The translations under genes and the position numbers were made by a program. From NCBI GenBank assembly GCA_900548255.1, contig URKH01000026.1, forward strand, positions 1 to 25,308: a DNA stretch of 25,308 bases, written 5' to 3'. This document shows, one piece after another, positions 1-8,199 of the stretch. The notes below the pieces were generated by a model. It saw nothing but the letters and a program-made list of their open reading frames with translations, did not search any database and was not told the origin of the DNA. Numbering within the stretch: position 1 is the stretch's first letter; every line of letters starts with the position of its first letter. Origin of the DNA: an uncultured Collinsella sp. (GTDB lineage Bacteria > Actinomycetota > Coriobacteriia > Coriobacteriales > Coriobacteriaceae).

Positions 1-786
1 ATCTACAACGCCAACCGCCACATCACCGATGTCAAGATGGCCGCGGGCACGGGCGTGACCTTCCTCATCTCCAACGAGTACGACGGCGAATACAAGACCA
101 ACGCCGGCCTGAGCTTTTCGGGCCTGCTCGATCCCGTCTCGACCGACAACGTGCTCAACGGCTTCCAAAAGGTAACGGGCTTTACCGGCGGAACCACCCA
201 GGACTCGCTCTTTGCCAGCATGTTTGGCGCCGCCGAGCACTCCGACTACTACAAGACCTCCCTGTACCTGGCTACCAATTCGGCCGCGACCGACGTGTAC
301 CTGTCGGGCATCGACTTTACCGAGCAGGACCCGGCAAACCCCATCTCCACCGCCCTGCGCGTGGGCCTGGTTACCTATGCTCCGGGGCAGGGCGACACCG
401 TTACGGGGCAGTATGTCTTTGAGGTCTCAGGCGAGCGCAATCCCCAGGCGCGCTACAACACGCTCGACGGCAAGGATGCCGGCGAGAACGAGCAGAATCA
501 CCTGGTGCTCGACAGCACCCGCTCCAATGGCGCCACGGTTCATTTTGACCAGCTGACTAGCGCAAACTTCTGCGACTACAACGAAGACACCGGCATCGTG
601 AGCCTCAAGGAGGCTACGACCAAGATCTGCAGCCTGCCCGCCGCTGCCAAGGGCGCCAACCGCAGCACGCCTGTGCGCGTGGATGTGTACGTGTGGCTGG
701 AAGGCTGCGACCCCGACTGCACCAACAACCTAGCCGCCACCAGTCTGCAATCGCTGGCGCTGCGCTTTGCCGGCAAGCGTTCGTAA
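1..786 (+). CDS. SipW-dependent-type exported protein, paralogue 1 (5' partial)
   Basis: The reading frame is open from base 1, so the start and signal peptide lie outside the window; 261 residues are visible, ending at TAA 784-786. It is assigned by homology to the next three genes. All share a P-V/I-S/T-T motif followed by an aromatic residue (here PVSTDNVLNGF), an LYL beta-strand segment, an A-L-R-V-G-L segment, and a C-terminal V-D-V-Y-V-W-L-E-G-C-D-P-D-C motif (about 679-720). The downstream paralogues carry SipW/TasA-type signal peptides, so this one is inferred to be exported and cleaved by the SipW-type peptidase encoded further on. It has no LPxTG motif and no C-terminal membrane anchor. 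The Cys pair in EGCDPDC and two earlier Cys could form disulfides outside the cell. TasA-like fibre subunit is an inference; an enzymatic role is not indicated. Confidence 0.75.
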   Translation: MYNANRHITDVKMAAGTGVTFLISNEYDGEYKTNAGLSFSGLLDPVSTDNVLNGFQKVTGFTGGTTQDSLFASMFGAAEHSDYYKTSLYLATNSAATDVYLSGIDFTEQDPANPISTALRVGLVTYAPGQGDTVTGQYVFEVSGERNPQARYNTLDGKDAGENEQNHLVLDSTRSNGATVHFDQLTSANFCDYNEDTGIVSLKEATTKICSLPAAAKGANRSTPVRVDVYVWLEGCDPDCTNNLAATSLQSLALRFAGKRS

Positions 787-797
787 GGGGGCCGGGG

Positions 798-1634
798 ATG
801 AGTACATCGAACATCAAAGACATCCTAAGCTCGCGCCGCCGCATGGTTGCTGCGGCCGCATGGATGCTGGTGCTGGTAGCTGCCTTGAGCGCCGCCACCT
901 ACGCCTGGTTTAGCAACTCGCGCTACACCAACGTGACGCCCGTGGCGCATACGGTAAGTGACGAGGGCTCCGACCTGCAGATTGGCCTTTCGGCCAACGG
1001 GCCCTGGGACACGACGGCCACGCTTGCCGACGCCGACAAGACGCTCTATCCCATCTCGACGTCGGACCTTTCCCGCTTTTGGCGCGGCACGTTCCAAAAC
1101 GCCGCGGGCATCACGACCGACTACGCCGACTGCACCGCGCAGCTGGACGACTATGCCCTTTCGGGCACGCTGTACCTTAAGGGCGGCGACAGCGCCCTCA
1201 ACGTGTACCTGCATCCGGGTCAGATGAGTGTGACGAGCGACCCACAGCTGCTGGCCGCACTGCGCCTGGGGCTTGTGATCACGACCCAGTCGGGTACGCA
1301 GACGCACATCTTTACCTGCGACGACCTGGGCAGCACCGCGGGCGCCACCAGCAGGCGCACCACCGCGCAAGACGGCGTGGTCGTGGCGGCGGGCGCCTCG
1401 GGCTGGACCTACACCGCCGACCCTGCGCGCGCCATAAGCGCCTACAGCATGGACGGCACCGGCGACACGCCCACGGCGCGCGCGGGCGCCACGCCCATCT
1501 GCACGCTGGCCGCCAACGAGGTGGCAGGCGTTCACTACGTTGTGTACATGGAAGGCTGCGACGCCAATTGCATCGACGAGGCCCAGGCCCGCGATGTGGT
1601 GCTGCAGCTTGCCTTTGCCGCGGCCAAGGCGTAA
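798..1634 (+). CDS. SipW-dependent-type exported protein, paralogue 2
   Basis: 278 residues. The chosen start is ATG 798, 11 nt after the upstream stop and preceded by a G-rich ribosome site. The frame is open further upstream, but that part overlaps the previous gene. Residues 13-15 are RRR, followed by a hydrophobic helix (17-33) ending in A-T-Y-A-W-F at 33-38. This is the hallmark of TasA/CalY-type signal peptides cut by SipW-type peptidases. The mature part repeats the family pattern: LYPISTSDLSRF, a GTLYLKGGDS strand, ALRLGLVIT and a C-terminal VVYMEGCDANC motif. The EGCxxxC Cys pair is retained. It is probably secreted and wall-associated or fibre-forming. Position second in a tandem array of four suggests co-assembly or a variable set of subunits. 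The polymer role is inferred, not seen. Confidence 0.85.
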   Translation: MSTSNIKDILSSRRRMVAAAAWMLVLVAALSAATYAWFSNSRYTNVTPVAHTVSDEGSDLQIGLSANGPWDTTATLADADKTLYPISTSDLSRFWRGTFQNAAGITTDYADCTAQLDDYALSGTLYLKGGDSALNVYLHPGQMSVTSDPQLLAALRLGLVITTQSGTQTHIFTCDDLGSTAGATSRRTTAQDGVVVAAGASGWTYTADPARAISAYSMDGTGDTPTARAGATPICTLAANEVAGVHYVVYMEGCDANCIDEAQARDVVLQLAFAAAKA

Positions 1635-1647
1635 GGGGGCGAGCTAA

Positions 1648-2628
1648 ATGCACAAGAATAAGCACATGCAGGTAGGCGCCAGCGAGTCCGCGGGCGCAAC
1701 CCCGGGGACCGTACCCGCCGCTGCCGCCGAGCGCGAACGCCTCGAGCCCGCCGCCGCCCGCCGTCACGCCCGTCGCGCGCGTGCCTACATCGCGCTCGTC
1801 ATGGTGGCACTCGCCGCTACCTTGGGCGCCGCGACCTACGCCTGGTTCACCAACAACATGAAGGTCAACACCAACTCGGTGAGCGTGCGCAGCGACACGT
1901 CCAAGTTGGTGCTGGAACTGGGCGATGCCGATCGCGGCAGCTGGTCGCAGCAGGGCGATGCGTCTCTGGCCTCCACCGCGAGCGGGGCCGTGACGCTCTA
2001 CCCGGTCTCGACCTTTGACCTCAACGGTTTTGCCGCCTGTGCGCAAAACAACTCGGCCGGCGATGCCACGGTGTTTGAGCAGGCAAAAGACAATGGCTCC
2101 ACCTACTATCACGGCTGGATCGACCTGCGTCCCACCATCACGGGCACGGGCGCCGGCAAAGTAAAGGGTAAGGTCAGCTTGTATCTGGCCGAATCGCTGG
2201 TCCCGCAGGGCGCCAACGCCGAGCTGCTGCGCGCGGCCCGCGTGGGCATTAAGATCTCCAGCGGCAACCAGGTGCTCGCCACCAACATCTTTGAGCTCGA
2301 CAGTTCCGACAGCGGCCATCGCGGCGAGCATCCCACGACCGCGCCTGCGGGCCTGGCGGGCTACGCCGATGGCATGCTGCTGGGCTGGCAAAACGGCCAG
2401 CTCGCTTGCGGTGCCAACGTGACGCAGGACCCGGCCGCCTTTACCCTGGACGCCGGCGAGACGGCCGAGCGCCCGCAAAACTCGCTCGCCACGCTGGCGC
2501 TGGGCCAGACCTATCGCCTCGACATCTATTACTACATCGAGGGCACCGACCCCGATAGCGCCGACTACCTGCATCAAGACCCGGGCACCCTGCACCTGGC
2601 CCTCTTTGCGACCTTGGACGGTGAGTAG
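1648..2628 (+). CDS. SipW-dependent-type exported protein, paralogue 3
   Basis: 326 residues starting at ATG 1648, 13 nt after the previous stop, with a GGGGG-containing ribosome site. It has an unusually long charged cytoplasmic N-region (about 45 residues, ending RRHARRARA). The signal helix (46-62) runs into A-T-Y-A-W-F at 62-67. Family segments follow: LYPVSTFDLNGF, KVSLYLAESL, AARVGIKIS and the C-terminal IYYYIEGTDPDS motif. Both Cys of the EGCxxxC motif are replaced here (T and S), so any disulfide at that site is lost in this paralogue. The extended N-region may help recognition by the export machinery, which is speculation. It is most likely exported and processed by the SipW-type peptidase encoded downstream. 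Confidence 0.85.
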   Translation: MHKNKHMQVGASESAGATPGTVPAAAAERERLEPAAARRHARRARAYIALVMVALAATLGAATYAWFTNNMKVNTNSVSVRSDTSKLVLELGDADRGSWSQQGDASLASTASGAVTLYPVSTFDLNGFAACAQNNSAGDATVFEQAKDNGSTYYHGWIDLRPTITGTGAGKVKGKVSLYLAESLVPQGANAELLRAARVGIKISSGNQVLATNIFELDSSDSGHRGEHPTTAPAGLAGYADGMLLGWQNGQLACGANVTQDPAAFTLDAGETAERPQNSLATLALGQTYRLDIYYYIEGTDPDSADYLHQDPGTLHLALFATLDGE

Positions 2629-2630
2629 CC

Positions 2631-3437
2631 ATGACGCGTAAGCAACCCGCCGCCAACTGCACGCCCGCCACCGGCAAGCCCGCCGGCGCGCAAGCCCCCG
2701 CCGACACCGACCTGCGCCGCAAGCTCACCACCACCGTGGTGCTGGTGCTGTTTGCCCTGGTGGCGATAGCCATGGCAACCTTTGCCTGGTTTTCCATCGC
2801 CGATAGCGCCAAAACCCGCATGCTCATGATCGACGCCAACGCCGACGGTTCGCTGCGCTTTGACCTGGACGAGCATGCCACCTTCGAAGAGTATGTCCAC
2901 AGCTTGGGCTTCGACCAGATCTCGGCGCGCATTGCCAGCGAAAAGGGCGTGGACATCGACGCGTCCAAGCTCAAGCCCGTCACCACGAGCGACTACCAGA
3001 CCTTCACCTTCGAGGACGGCTCCACCGCCGATCCCTCCACCGGCGCCTACCTGGAGTTTACGCTGCACTTTATGAGCAGTACGGACCTGCGCGTTCGCCT
3101 GACCGGGCAGGACGGCGACAACGGCGCATCCGGCACGCGGTTTAGCTCCGACACGCAGGGTATGGCCAGCGCCATGCGTATGAGCTTTACCGCCGATGGT
3201 CGAACGTGGGTCTACAGCCCTAACGGGGGCGGCGGTTCATCTGGCTCGGCCACCGTCTTTGGGCTCGACTCGGGCGAGGCGACCGCGGCCAGCGACATGT
3301 TCGACCTGATAACAGAAACGGACAAGCCGGTAACCGTTCGCATATGGCTCGAGGGAACGGACCCAAATTGCACTAATATGCTAAAGGGAGCTAACTATTC
3401 GGTTTCGATGCGCTTCGAGGGCATCGAGGAACAGTAG
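2631..3437 (+). CDS. SipW-dependent-type exported protein, paralogue 4
   Basis: 268 residues. ATG 2631 lies 2 nt after the TAG of the previous gene, so translation is probably coupled. Residues 1-31 are polar and end LRRK. The helix at 33-49 leads into A-T-F-A-W-F at 49-54. It is the most divergent member: LKPVTTSDYQTF replaces the usual PVST segment, it has an acidic insert at about 65-105 (roughly DLDEHATFEEYV to DIDASKLKPV), and a Gly/Ser patch NGGGGSSGS. The C-terminal motif is VRIWLEGTDPNC, with only the second Cys kept. It lies directly before the first signal peptidase. Divergence could mean a capping or anchoring subunit, as TapA is to TasA in Bacillus; that analogy is inference. Confidence 0.85.
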   Translation: MTRKQPAANCTPATGKPAGAQAPADTDLRRKLTTTVVLVLFALVAIAMATFAWFSIADSAKTRMLMIDANADGSLRFDLDEHATFEEYVHSLGFDQISARIASEKGVDIDASKLKPVTTSDYQTFTFEDGSTADPSTGAYLEFTLHFMSSTDLRVRLTGQDGDNGASGTRFSSDTQGMASAMRMSFTADGRTWVYSPNGGGGSSGSATVFGLDSGEATAASDMFDLITETDKPVTVRIWLEGTDPNCTNMLKGANYSVSMRFEGIEEQ

Positions 3438-3446
3438 ATATGCACG

Positions 3447-3462
3447 GCGGCCACCGGGCCGC
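3447..3462 (+). other. GC-rich hairpin between substrate genes and signal peptidase
   Basis: A perfect 6-bp stem, GCGGCC-ACCG-GGCCGC, lies in the 60-nt gap after the fourth exported-protein gene. No U-tract follows, so it is not a classical terminator. It could reduce read-through or protect the 3' end of the substrate mRNA, giving more structural subunit than enzyme. This is inferred from position only. Confidence 0.35.
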
Positions 3463-3497
3463 GCACGACCTAGACAGACACGGTAGTAAGGGACATT

Positions 3498-4244
3498 ATG
3501 CAATCTGTTAAAAAAGTCGCATCCATCGCGCTGAGCGTTGTCATGTGGATCATCATCCTGGTGGCGGCCCTGTATGCGTTTACCACGCTCGCCACGCGCG
3601 AGGACGGCAGCGTCTCTGACATCGCCGGCTTCACCCCGCTCGCCGTGCAGTCCGACTCCATGGCTCCCACGTTTAACAAGGGCGACCTCATCTTCATCAA
3701 AAAGTGCGACACCTCCAAGCTCGAGGTGGGCGACATCGTGACGTTCCATACCATCATCGACAACGAGTACGCGCTCAACACGCACCGCATCGCCGCCATC
3801 GACGAGGTCAACGGCATGCGCAGCTTTACCACCAAGGGCGATAACAACGACGTGGCCGATACGCACATCATCAGCGACGGCGACATCGTGGGCAAGTACG
3901 TGTTTGCGTTGCCGCAGATGGGCAAGGTCATGGACTTCCTGTCCAGCTCCATGGGCTTCCTCATTGTGATTGTGCTGCCCATGCTGTTGTTCTTTATCTA
4001 CCAGGTGTATCACCTCATCGTGGTGGGCATGAACCTCAAGCGCGCTATGGCCGAGGAGGATCGTCTGGCCGCCGCGGCTGCCATCGTGGACGCCGAGGGC
4101 AAGGGTGACACTACCGTCACGGCCGATAACGCCGCCGAGCAGCTTGCCCAGGCCGAGGCCAAGCTCGAGGAAGCTCGTCGTTTAAAGGCCGAGGCCGAGG
4201 CGGCGATGAACGCGACCAAGCAGGAGGGTACCGACGGTGAGTGA
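3498..4244 (+). CDS. SipW-type signal peptidase I (ER-type), copy 1
   Basis: 248 residues; ATG 3498 is preceded by AAGGGA at 5-nt spacing. This is a membrane serine peptidase that removes signal peptides. An N-terminal transmembrane helix (about 10-31) is followed by the catalytic Ser54 in QSDSMAPTF. The general base is His96 in LNTHRI, not the Lys of classical bacterial LepB, which places it in the SipW/archaeal/ER group. TKGDNND (112-118) matches the conserved GD box. A second membrane helix (about 153-177) precedes a cytosolic Ala/Glu-rich helical tail of about 65 residues. It follows four genes with SipW-type signal peptides, so those products are its likely substrates. The following ATPase gene overlaps it by 8 nt. 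The family assignment is firm; substrate pairing is inferred from context. Confidence 0.92.
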   Translation: MQSVKKVASIALSVVMWIIILVAALYAFTTLATREDGSVSDIAGFTPLAVQSDSMAPTFNKGDLIFIKKCDTSKLEVGDIVTFHTIIDNEYALNTHRIAAIDEVNGMRSFTTKGDNNDVADTHIISDGDIVGKYVFALPQMGKVMDFLSSSMGFLIVIVLPMLLFFIYQVYHLIVVGMNLKRAMAEEDRLAAAAAIVDAEGKGDTTVTADNAAEQLAQAEAKLEEARRLKAEAEAAMNATKQEGTDGE

Positions 4245-5928
4245 GTTTCTGGGATTTGCCTGGGAGCTGCTGGCAAAGGTCGTCTACAACGTCGTTGCCG
4301 TCGTGAGCTCTATCCTTAACCTGCTGGTGTTTGGCTGGGTTGAGTACTTCAACATCTTTATGACCTACTTCACCACGTTTGACCTGGTGGGCAAGATCGG
4401 TGCGGTCATTCTGTTTGCCATGCTCATTGCGGTCCCCGTGCTGATCGTGGCCATCCTGGTTCACCGTTACCGTATCAACCGCCGCCTGCATCGCGACGAC
4501 ACGTCCAACAAGGCGCTCTATCGCGAGATCGGTCGCCTGAACAAGCAGGTGCTCGACCTGATGGACGAGAAGAACAAGCTGCTGGCGCTCAAGGTCAACG
4601 CCATGGGCGGCACCAAGCAGATTCCGTACGTGGGTGCCTCGGCCCTGGCCGACGACCACCTGCCCACGGTGGGCAACGTGGTGGGCGCCGCTGCGGGCGC
4701 GCCTGCGGGCGAGAGCGCCACGGCTGCCGTGGTGTCGGGCAACGCGTCGCTCGCGCTCGATGGCGCGGGCGTCAAGGACGCCGCAGCCGCCATGGCCAAG
4801 GCCACCGTTGAGGCCAAGACCCTAGCCGAGGAAAAAGAGATTGCGCAGGCCAACCGCTTCACCAAGTTGTCCCTTGTGGACCTTAAGTACCGCGACTGGG
4901 AATCGCCGGTCTACGACGATGCCATCTCGCTGGAGGACTTTGTCGACAGCTTCCGCGCGTTCGCCTGCAGCCAGATGAAGCTCTACTACACGCCTGAGGT
5001 CATCCGCCGCTTTGTGGCCGGCATGGCCGCCTCCAAGCTGCTGATCCTGGAGGGCATCTCGGGTACTGGTAAGACCTCGCTGCCCTACAGCTTTAGCCGC
5101 TATCTGGATAACCCCGCGACCATCGTGTCGGTGCAGCCGAGTTTTCGCGATCGCACCGAGGTACTGGGCTACTTTAACGAGTTCTCCAAGCGCTTTAACG
5201 AGACCGAGTTCCTCCGCGCCGTGTACGAGGCGGGCCTTCGCCAGGACCCGTCCATGATCGTGCTTGACGAGATGAACCTCGCCCGCGTGGAGTACTACTT
5301 TGCCGAGATCCTGTCGGTGCTCGAGATGCCCAGCCACGACGAGTGGGTACTCGATCTGGTCCCCACCCAGTGGGCCGCCGATCCCAAGGCTCTGCACGAC
5401 GGCAAGCTCACCATCCCCGACAGCCTGTGGTTCATCGGCACGGCCAACAACGACGACTCCACCTTTACCATCACGGACAAGGTGTACGACCGTGCAATCC
5501 CCATCGAGCTCAACGAGCGTGCCGACGCGTTTGAATGCGAGCCGCACGAGCGCGTGCACGTGACGGCCGACCACCTGCAGTATCTGTTCCAAAAGGCTAA
5601 GGTCGAGTACGTGATCGACGACGAACTGCTCCAGAAGATGCACAAGCTGGACCAATACCTGCAGACCCGCTTTAAGCTGGCGTTTGGCAACCGTATCATC
5701 AAGCAGATGTACGACTTTATCCCCGTGTACGTGGCGTGCGGCGGCACCGAGCTGGGCGGCATGGACTACATCATCGCCCGCAAGGTGCTCAAGAAATTTG
5801 AGTCCATGAACGTGAGCTTTGTGCGCGACGAGATGAAGGGCCTGATCGAGTATATCGAGAAGACCTTTGGCGAGGGCGGTCTGCCCGATTCCGTCATGTA
5901 CCTGCAGCGGATCCAGAACTTCTACTAA
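4237..5928 (+). CDS. Membrane-anchored McrB-like AAA+ ATPase
   Basis: 563 residues. The GTG start at 4237 overlaps the peptidase gene by 8 nt and has AGGAGGG upstream at good spacing. Two predicted membrane helices (about 11-34 and 54-75, the second followed by HRYRINRR, so C-terminus inside) precede a short coiled coil (86-115) and an Ala-rich linker (150-210). The ATPase core has Walker A GISGTGKT (273-280), Walker B MIVLDE (340-345) continuing into MNLARVEYYFAEIL, a sensor-1-like GTANND (about 401-406) and a DR pair ending at Arg419. The MNLARVEYYFA signature is typical of McrB-like AAA+ proteins that pair with DUF2357/McrC-like partners. No McrB N-terminal DNA-binding domain is visible; membrane helices occupy that position. 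It probably forms a hexameric motor with the next gene's product at the membrane. Whether it uses ATP or GTP cannot be told. Confidence 0.87.
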   Translation: MSEFLGFAWELLAKVVYNVVAVVSSILNLLVFGWVEYFNIFMTYFTTFDLVGKIGAVILFAMLIAVPVLIVAILVHRYRINRRLHRDDTSNKALYREIGRLNKQVLDLMDEKNKLLALKVNAMGGTKQIPYVGASALADDHLPTVGNVVGAAAGAPAGESATAAVVSGNASLALDGAGVKDAAAAMAKATVEAKTLAEEKEIAQANRFTKLSLVDLKYRDWESPVYDDAISLEDFVDSFRAFACSQMKLYYTPEVIRRFVAGMAASKLLILEGISGTGKTSLPYSFSRYLDNPATIVSVQPSFRDRTEVLGYFNEFSKRFNETEFLRAVYEAGLRQDPSMIVLDEMNLARVEYYFAEILSVLEMPSHDEWVLDLVPTQWAADPKALHDGKLTIPDSLWFIGTANNDDSTFTITDKVYDRAIPIELNERADAFECEPHERVHVTADHLQYLFQKAKVEYVIDDELLQKMHKLDQYLQTRFKLAFGNRIIKQMYDFIPVYVACGGTELGGMDYIIARKVLKKFESMNVSFVRDEMKGLIEYIEKTFGEGGLPDSVMYLQRIQNFY

Positions 5929-5940
5929 TGCTGTAAGTGC

Positions 5941-5966
5941 GGGGCGGCGTGATGTCGCCCCGCCCC
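5941..5966 (+). other. GC-rich hairpin between AAA+ and DUF2357-like genes
   Basis: GGGGCGGCG (5941-5949) can pair with CGCCCCGCCCC (5956-5966) with a two-base bulge and a TGATGT loop. No U-run follows. It lies in the only sizeable gap (69 nt) within the ATPase-peptidase segment. It may be a processing or stability hairpin, or simply GC-rich spacer. Confidence 0.35.
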
Positions 5967-5997
5967 TTACCAATCGATCCAACCTATGGAGTAACCC

Positions 5998-8199
5998 ATG
6001 TCCGAGACCATTCAGGACCTCTATACCAGCTTCTCCGAGCAGATGGAGCCCATCCAGGAGGACAGCCGCTATTTCCGCTATCTGTTTGAGATGGCGCAGG
6101 CCTCGGGCACCACGATCGAGCAGCAGCGCGAGGAACTCGTCAAGGTGGTGGACGAGGAATGGATCAGCATGATCGAGGACTCGCTCGACGCCATCAACAC
6201 CATTATCGAAAAGCCGCGCCGCTTTATCACCACCGAGGAAGAGGTGGTGCCGGTCTCGCTCGCCAAAAAGATCAGCGCCGACAGTGTCCGTCACCTGAGC
6301 CAGAACACGCAGTTCCTGGCGCCGAGCGACGATGGTGGCGTCCACCCCACGCGCATCCTCAACGTCAATACCGTCGAGACGTACGACCTGTACGAGAACC
6401 GCTTTATCTACCACCTGATTCAGCGCCTGCTGACGTTTGTAGACAAGCGCACCGACGTGATCTTTTGGTCGACGGGCAACGAGATTCGCAACCGCTTTAA
6501 GATGCACAGCAAGATCGACGACGCGTACGAAGAGATCGAGTACAACGTCGAGATGACGGTCAAAAACCGCCAGAGCTTTGCCGAGAACGACGCCGACAAC
6601 ATGGACGTCTTTATGCGCATCGACCGCGTGCGTCGCCTGGTCATGGCGCTGCGCGGCGCGTCGTTCTGCCAGATCATGAACGGCTGCAGTGCGGTTCGCA
6701 GCCCCATCCAGCGCACCAACCTCATCATGAAGGACCCCAACTACCGCAAGTGCTACCAGCTGTGGCAGTTTATGGAGCGCTACGACAAGGTCGGCTACAA
6801 CATCGACGTGCAGCAGCAGGCGCTGGCGTTCGATAACGAGTACATGGTGCAGATGTACACCAACCTCATCAACAACTACACCGTCTTTAGGAGCCTGACC
6901 GACGACGAGCGCAACCTGCAGGAACTCGAGAGCGTGCAACACGCGCCGGTGGCGCCCAAGTTTATTAAAGAGATCAAGGAGGTGCAGGTCGATAGCCCCG
7001 ACCTGCCCGATGTTGAGGTCCGTCGCGTGTTTGTGGAGGAGGTCACGCAGGCCCAGCTCGATGCCGAGCAGGCGCTGGCCGAGGCGCGCGAGCAGATCGA
7101 GGAGCTGCAGGGCCAGGTGAAATCCTGGAAGGTGCAGGCGCACGCGTTGACCGACGAGCGCGACGACCTGGCCGACGAACTGGACGAGGCAAAGACGCGC
7201 GAGCTGGCGTTGACGCGGCGCGCTCAGGTGGCCGAGGCTGATGTTGAGGAGCTGCAAGGTTCGCTGGAGGATGTCGAGGCGGGCAAGAAAGCTGCCGAGG
7301 CCGACGCTGTCGAGGCGCGTGAGACTGCGGCGGCGCAGCTGGCACAGATGCGTGCCGAGGCCGATGCCGAGGTCGCGGCTGCTCACGCTGTTGCCGATGC
7401 GAAGGTTGCCGCCGCCGAGCAGGCGGCCTCCGAGCAGGTCGCGCAGGTCAAGAGCGACGCTACTGCAGCCTTGGCCGCCAAGACAGCCGCCGATGCCGCT
7501 GAGCTGCAGGCCGCCAAGGACGCAGCCGCGGCCGAGCTTGCCGCCGTGCGCGAGGTATCTGCCAAGGAGGTGGCCGAGCTGCATGCCAAGCTGGACGCCG
7601 CCAAGCTGCAGATCGAGGAAGTGCGGCTGGCGGCCGAGCGCGATGCCCGTGCCGCGCAGGAGGCTGCCGACGTCGCCGCGGCCGAGGCGGAGCAGAAGCT
7701 CGCCGACACCGTTGCCGCGGCCGAGGAGAAGGTTGCCGCCGCCCAGCAGGCCGCCGATGCTGCGATCGACGCCGCCCGTGCTGCCGCCGATTCTGCCGTT
7801 GAGCAGGCTACGGTGGATGCCAGCGAGAAGGTCGCCGCTGCCGCTGCCGAGCGCGATGCCGCCGCGCGTGCCGCCGCAGCCGAGCTCGAGGCAGGGGAGC
7901 GTATTGAGCAGGAACTCGCCGCCGCCAAGGCCGCGCACGAGCGCGAGCTCGAGGCCGCTCGCGCGGAGATGCAGCAACGCTTGGACTCGTTGGCACACGA
8001 GCTGGAGCAGTCCGAGCGCGATCGCGCCCGCGCCGAGCGCCGTGCCGAGGGCAACAGCCTGTCGCGCTATCTGCTGGCTCGCTTGCGCGGAGAGGCCGCC
8101 GAGGGCGATGTCGCCACGACCGTTGAGGGAGATGAGACCGACGTTTCGGCATCTGACGCCACTGACGTCGAGCCTTCCGCAAAGGACGACGACAAGTGA
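5998..8199 (+). CDS. DUF2357/McrC-like protein with long coiled coil, no nuclease domain
   Basis: 733 residues; ATG 5998 with GGAG at 8-nt spacing. The N-terminal half (about 20-330) resembles the DUF2357 region of McrC-like partners of McrB: an EEWI...LDAINTIIEKPRRFI segment, SVRHLSQNTQFL, then ETYDLYENRFIYHLIQRL with the typical ENRF, and NYRKCYQLWQFM. In known systems this region is followed by a PD-(D/E)XK nuclease. Here residues about 350-690 are instead an almost uninterrupted Ala/Glu/Lys/Arg coiled coil with heptad-like repeats, and I see no D...ExK motif. The tail is acidic and Ser/Thr-rich. It has no signal peptide or membrane helix, so it is probably cytosolic and docks on the membrane AAA+ protein encoded just upstream. 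A structural or scaffolding role is inferred. The DUF2357 call rests on pattern recognition only. Confidence 0.7.
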   Translation: MSETIQDLYTSFSEQMEPIQEDSRYFRYLFEMAQASGTTIEQQREELVKVVDEEWISMIEDSLDAINTIIEKPRRFITTEEEVVPVSLAKKISADSVRHLSQNTQFLAPSDDGGVHPTRILNVNTVETYDLYENRFIYHLIQRLLTFVDKRTDVIFWSTGNEIRNRFKMHSKIDDAYEEIEYNVEMTVKNRQSFAENDADNMDVFMRIDRVRRLVMALRGASFCQIMNGCSAVRSPIQRTNLIMKDPNYRKCYQLWQFMERYDKVGYNIDVQQQALAFDNEYMVQMYTNLINNYTVFRSLTDDERNLQELESVQHAPVAPKFIKEIKEVQVDSPDLPDVEVRRVFVEEVTQAQLDAEQALAEAREQIEELQGQVKSWKVQAHALTDERDDLADELDEAKTRELALTRRAQVAEADVEELQGSLEDVEAGKKAAEADAVEARETAAAQLAQMRAEADAEVAAAHAVADAKVAAAEQAASEQVAQVKSDATAALAAKTAADAAELQAAKDAAAAELAAVREVSAKEVAELHAKLDAAKLQIEEVRLAAERDARAAQEAADVAAAEAEQKLADTVAAAEEKVAAAQQAADAAIDAARAAADSAVEQATVDASEKVAAAAAERDAAARAAAAELEAGERIEQELAAAKAAHERELEAARAEMQQRLDSLAHELEQSERDRARAERRAEGNSLSRYLLARLRGEAAEGDVATTVEGDETDVSASDATDVEPSAKDDDK

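Noticed and set aside
4822..7998. Very long open frame on the - strand (1058 codons) opposite the AAA+ and coiled-coil genes
   Set aside because: It mirrors GC-rich codons of real + strand genes; the translation is Leu/Val/Gly/His-rich with no motif, and the + strand frames have clear domains and ribosome sites.
4237..8199. Ordinary McrBC restriction system
   Set aside because: No DNA-binding domain in the ATPase, no nuclease motif in the partner, membrane helices in the ATPase, and no methyltransferase or other restriction gene nearby.
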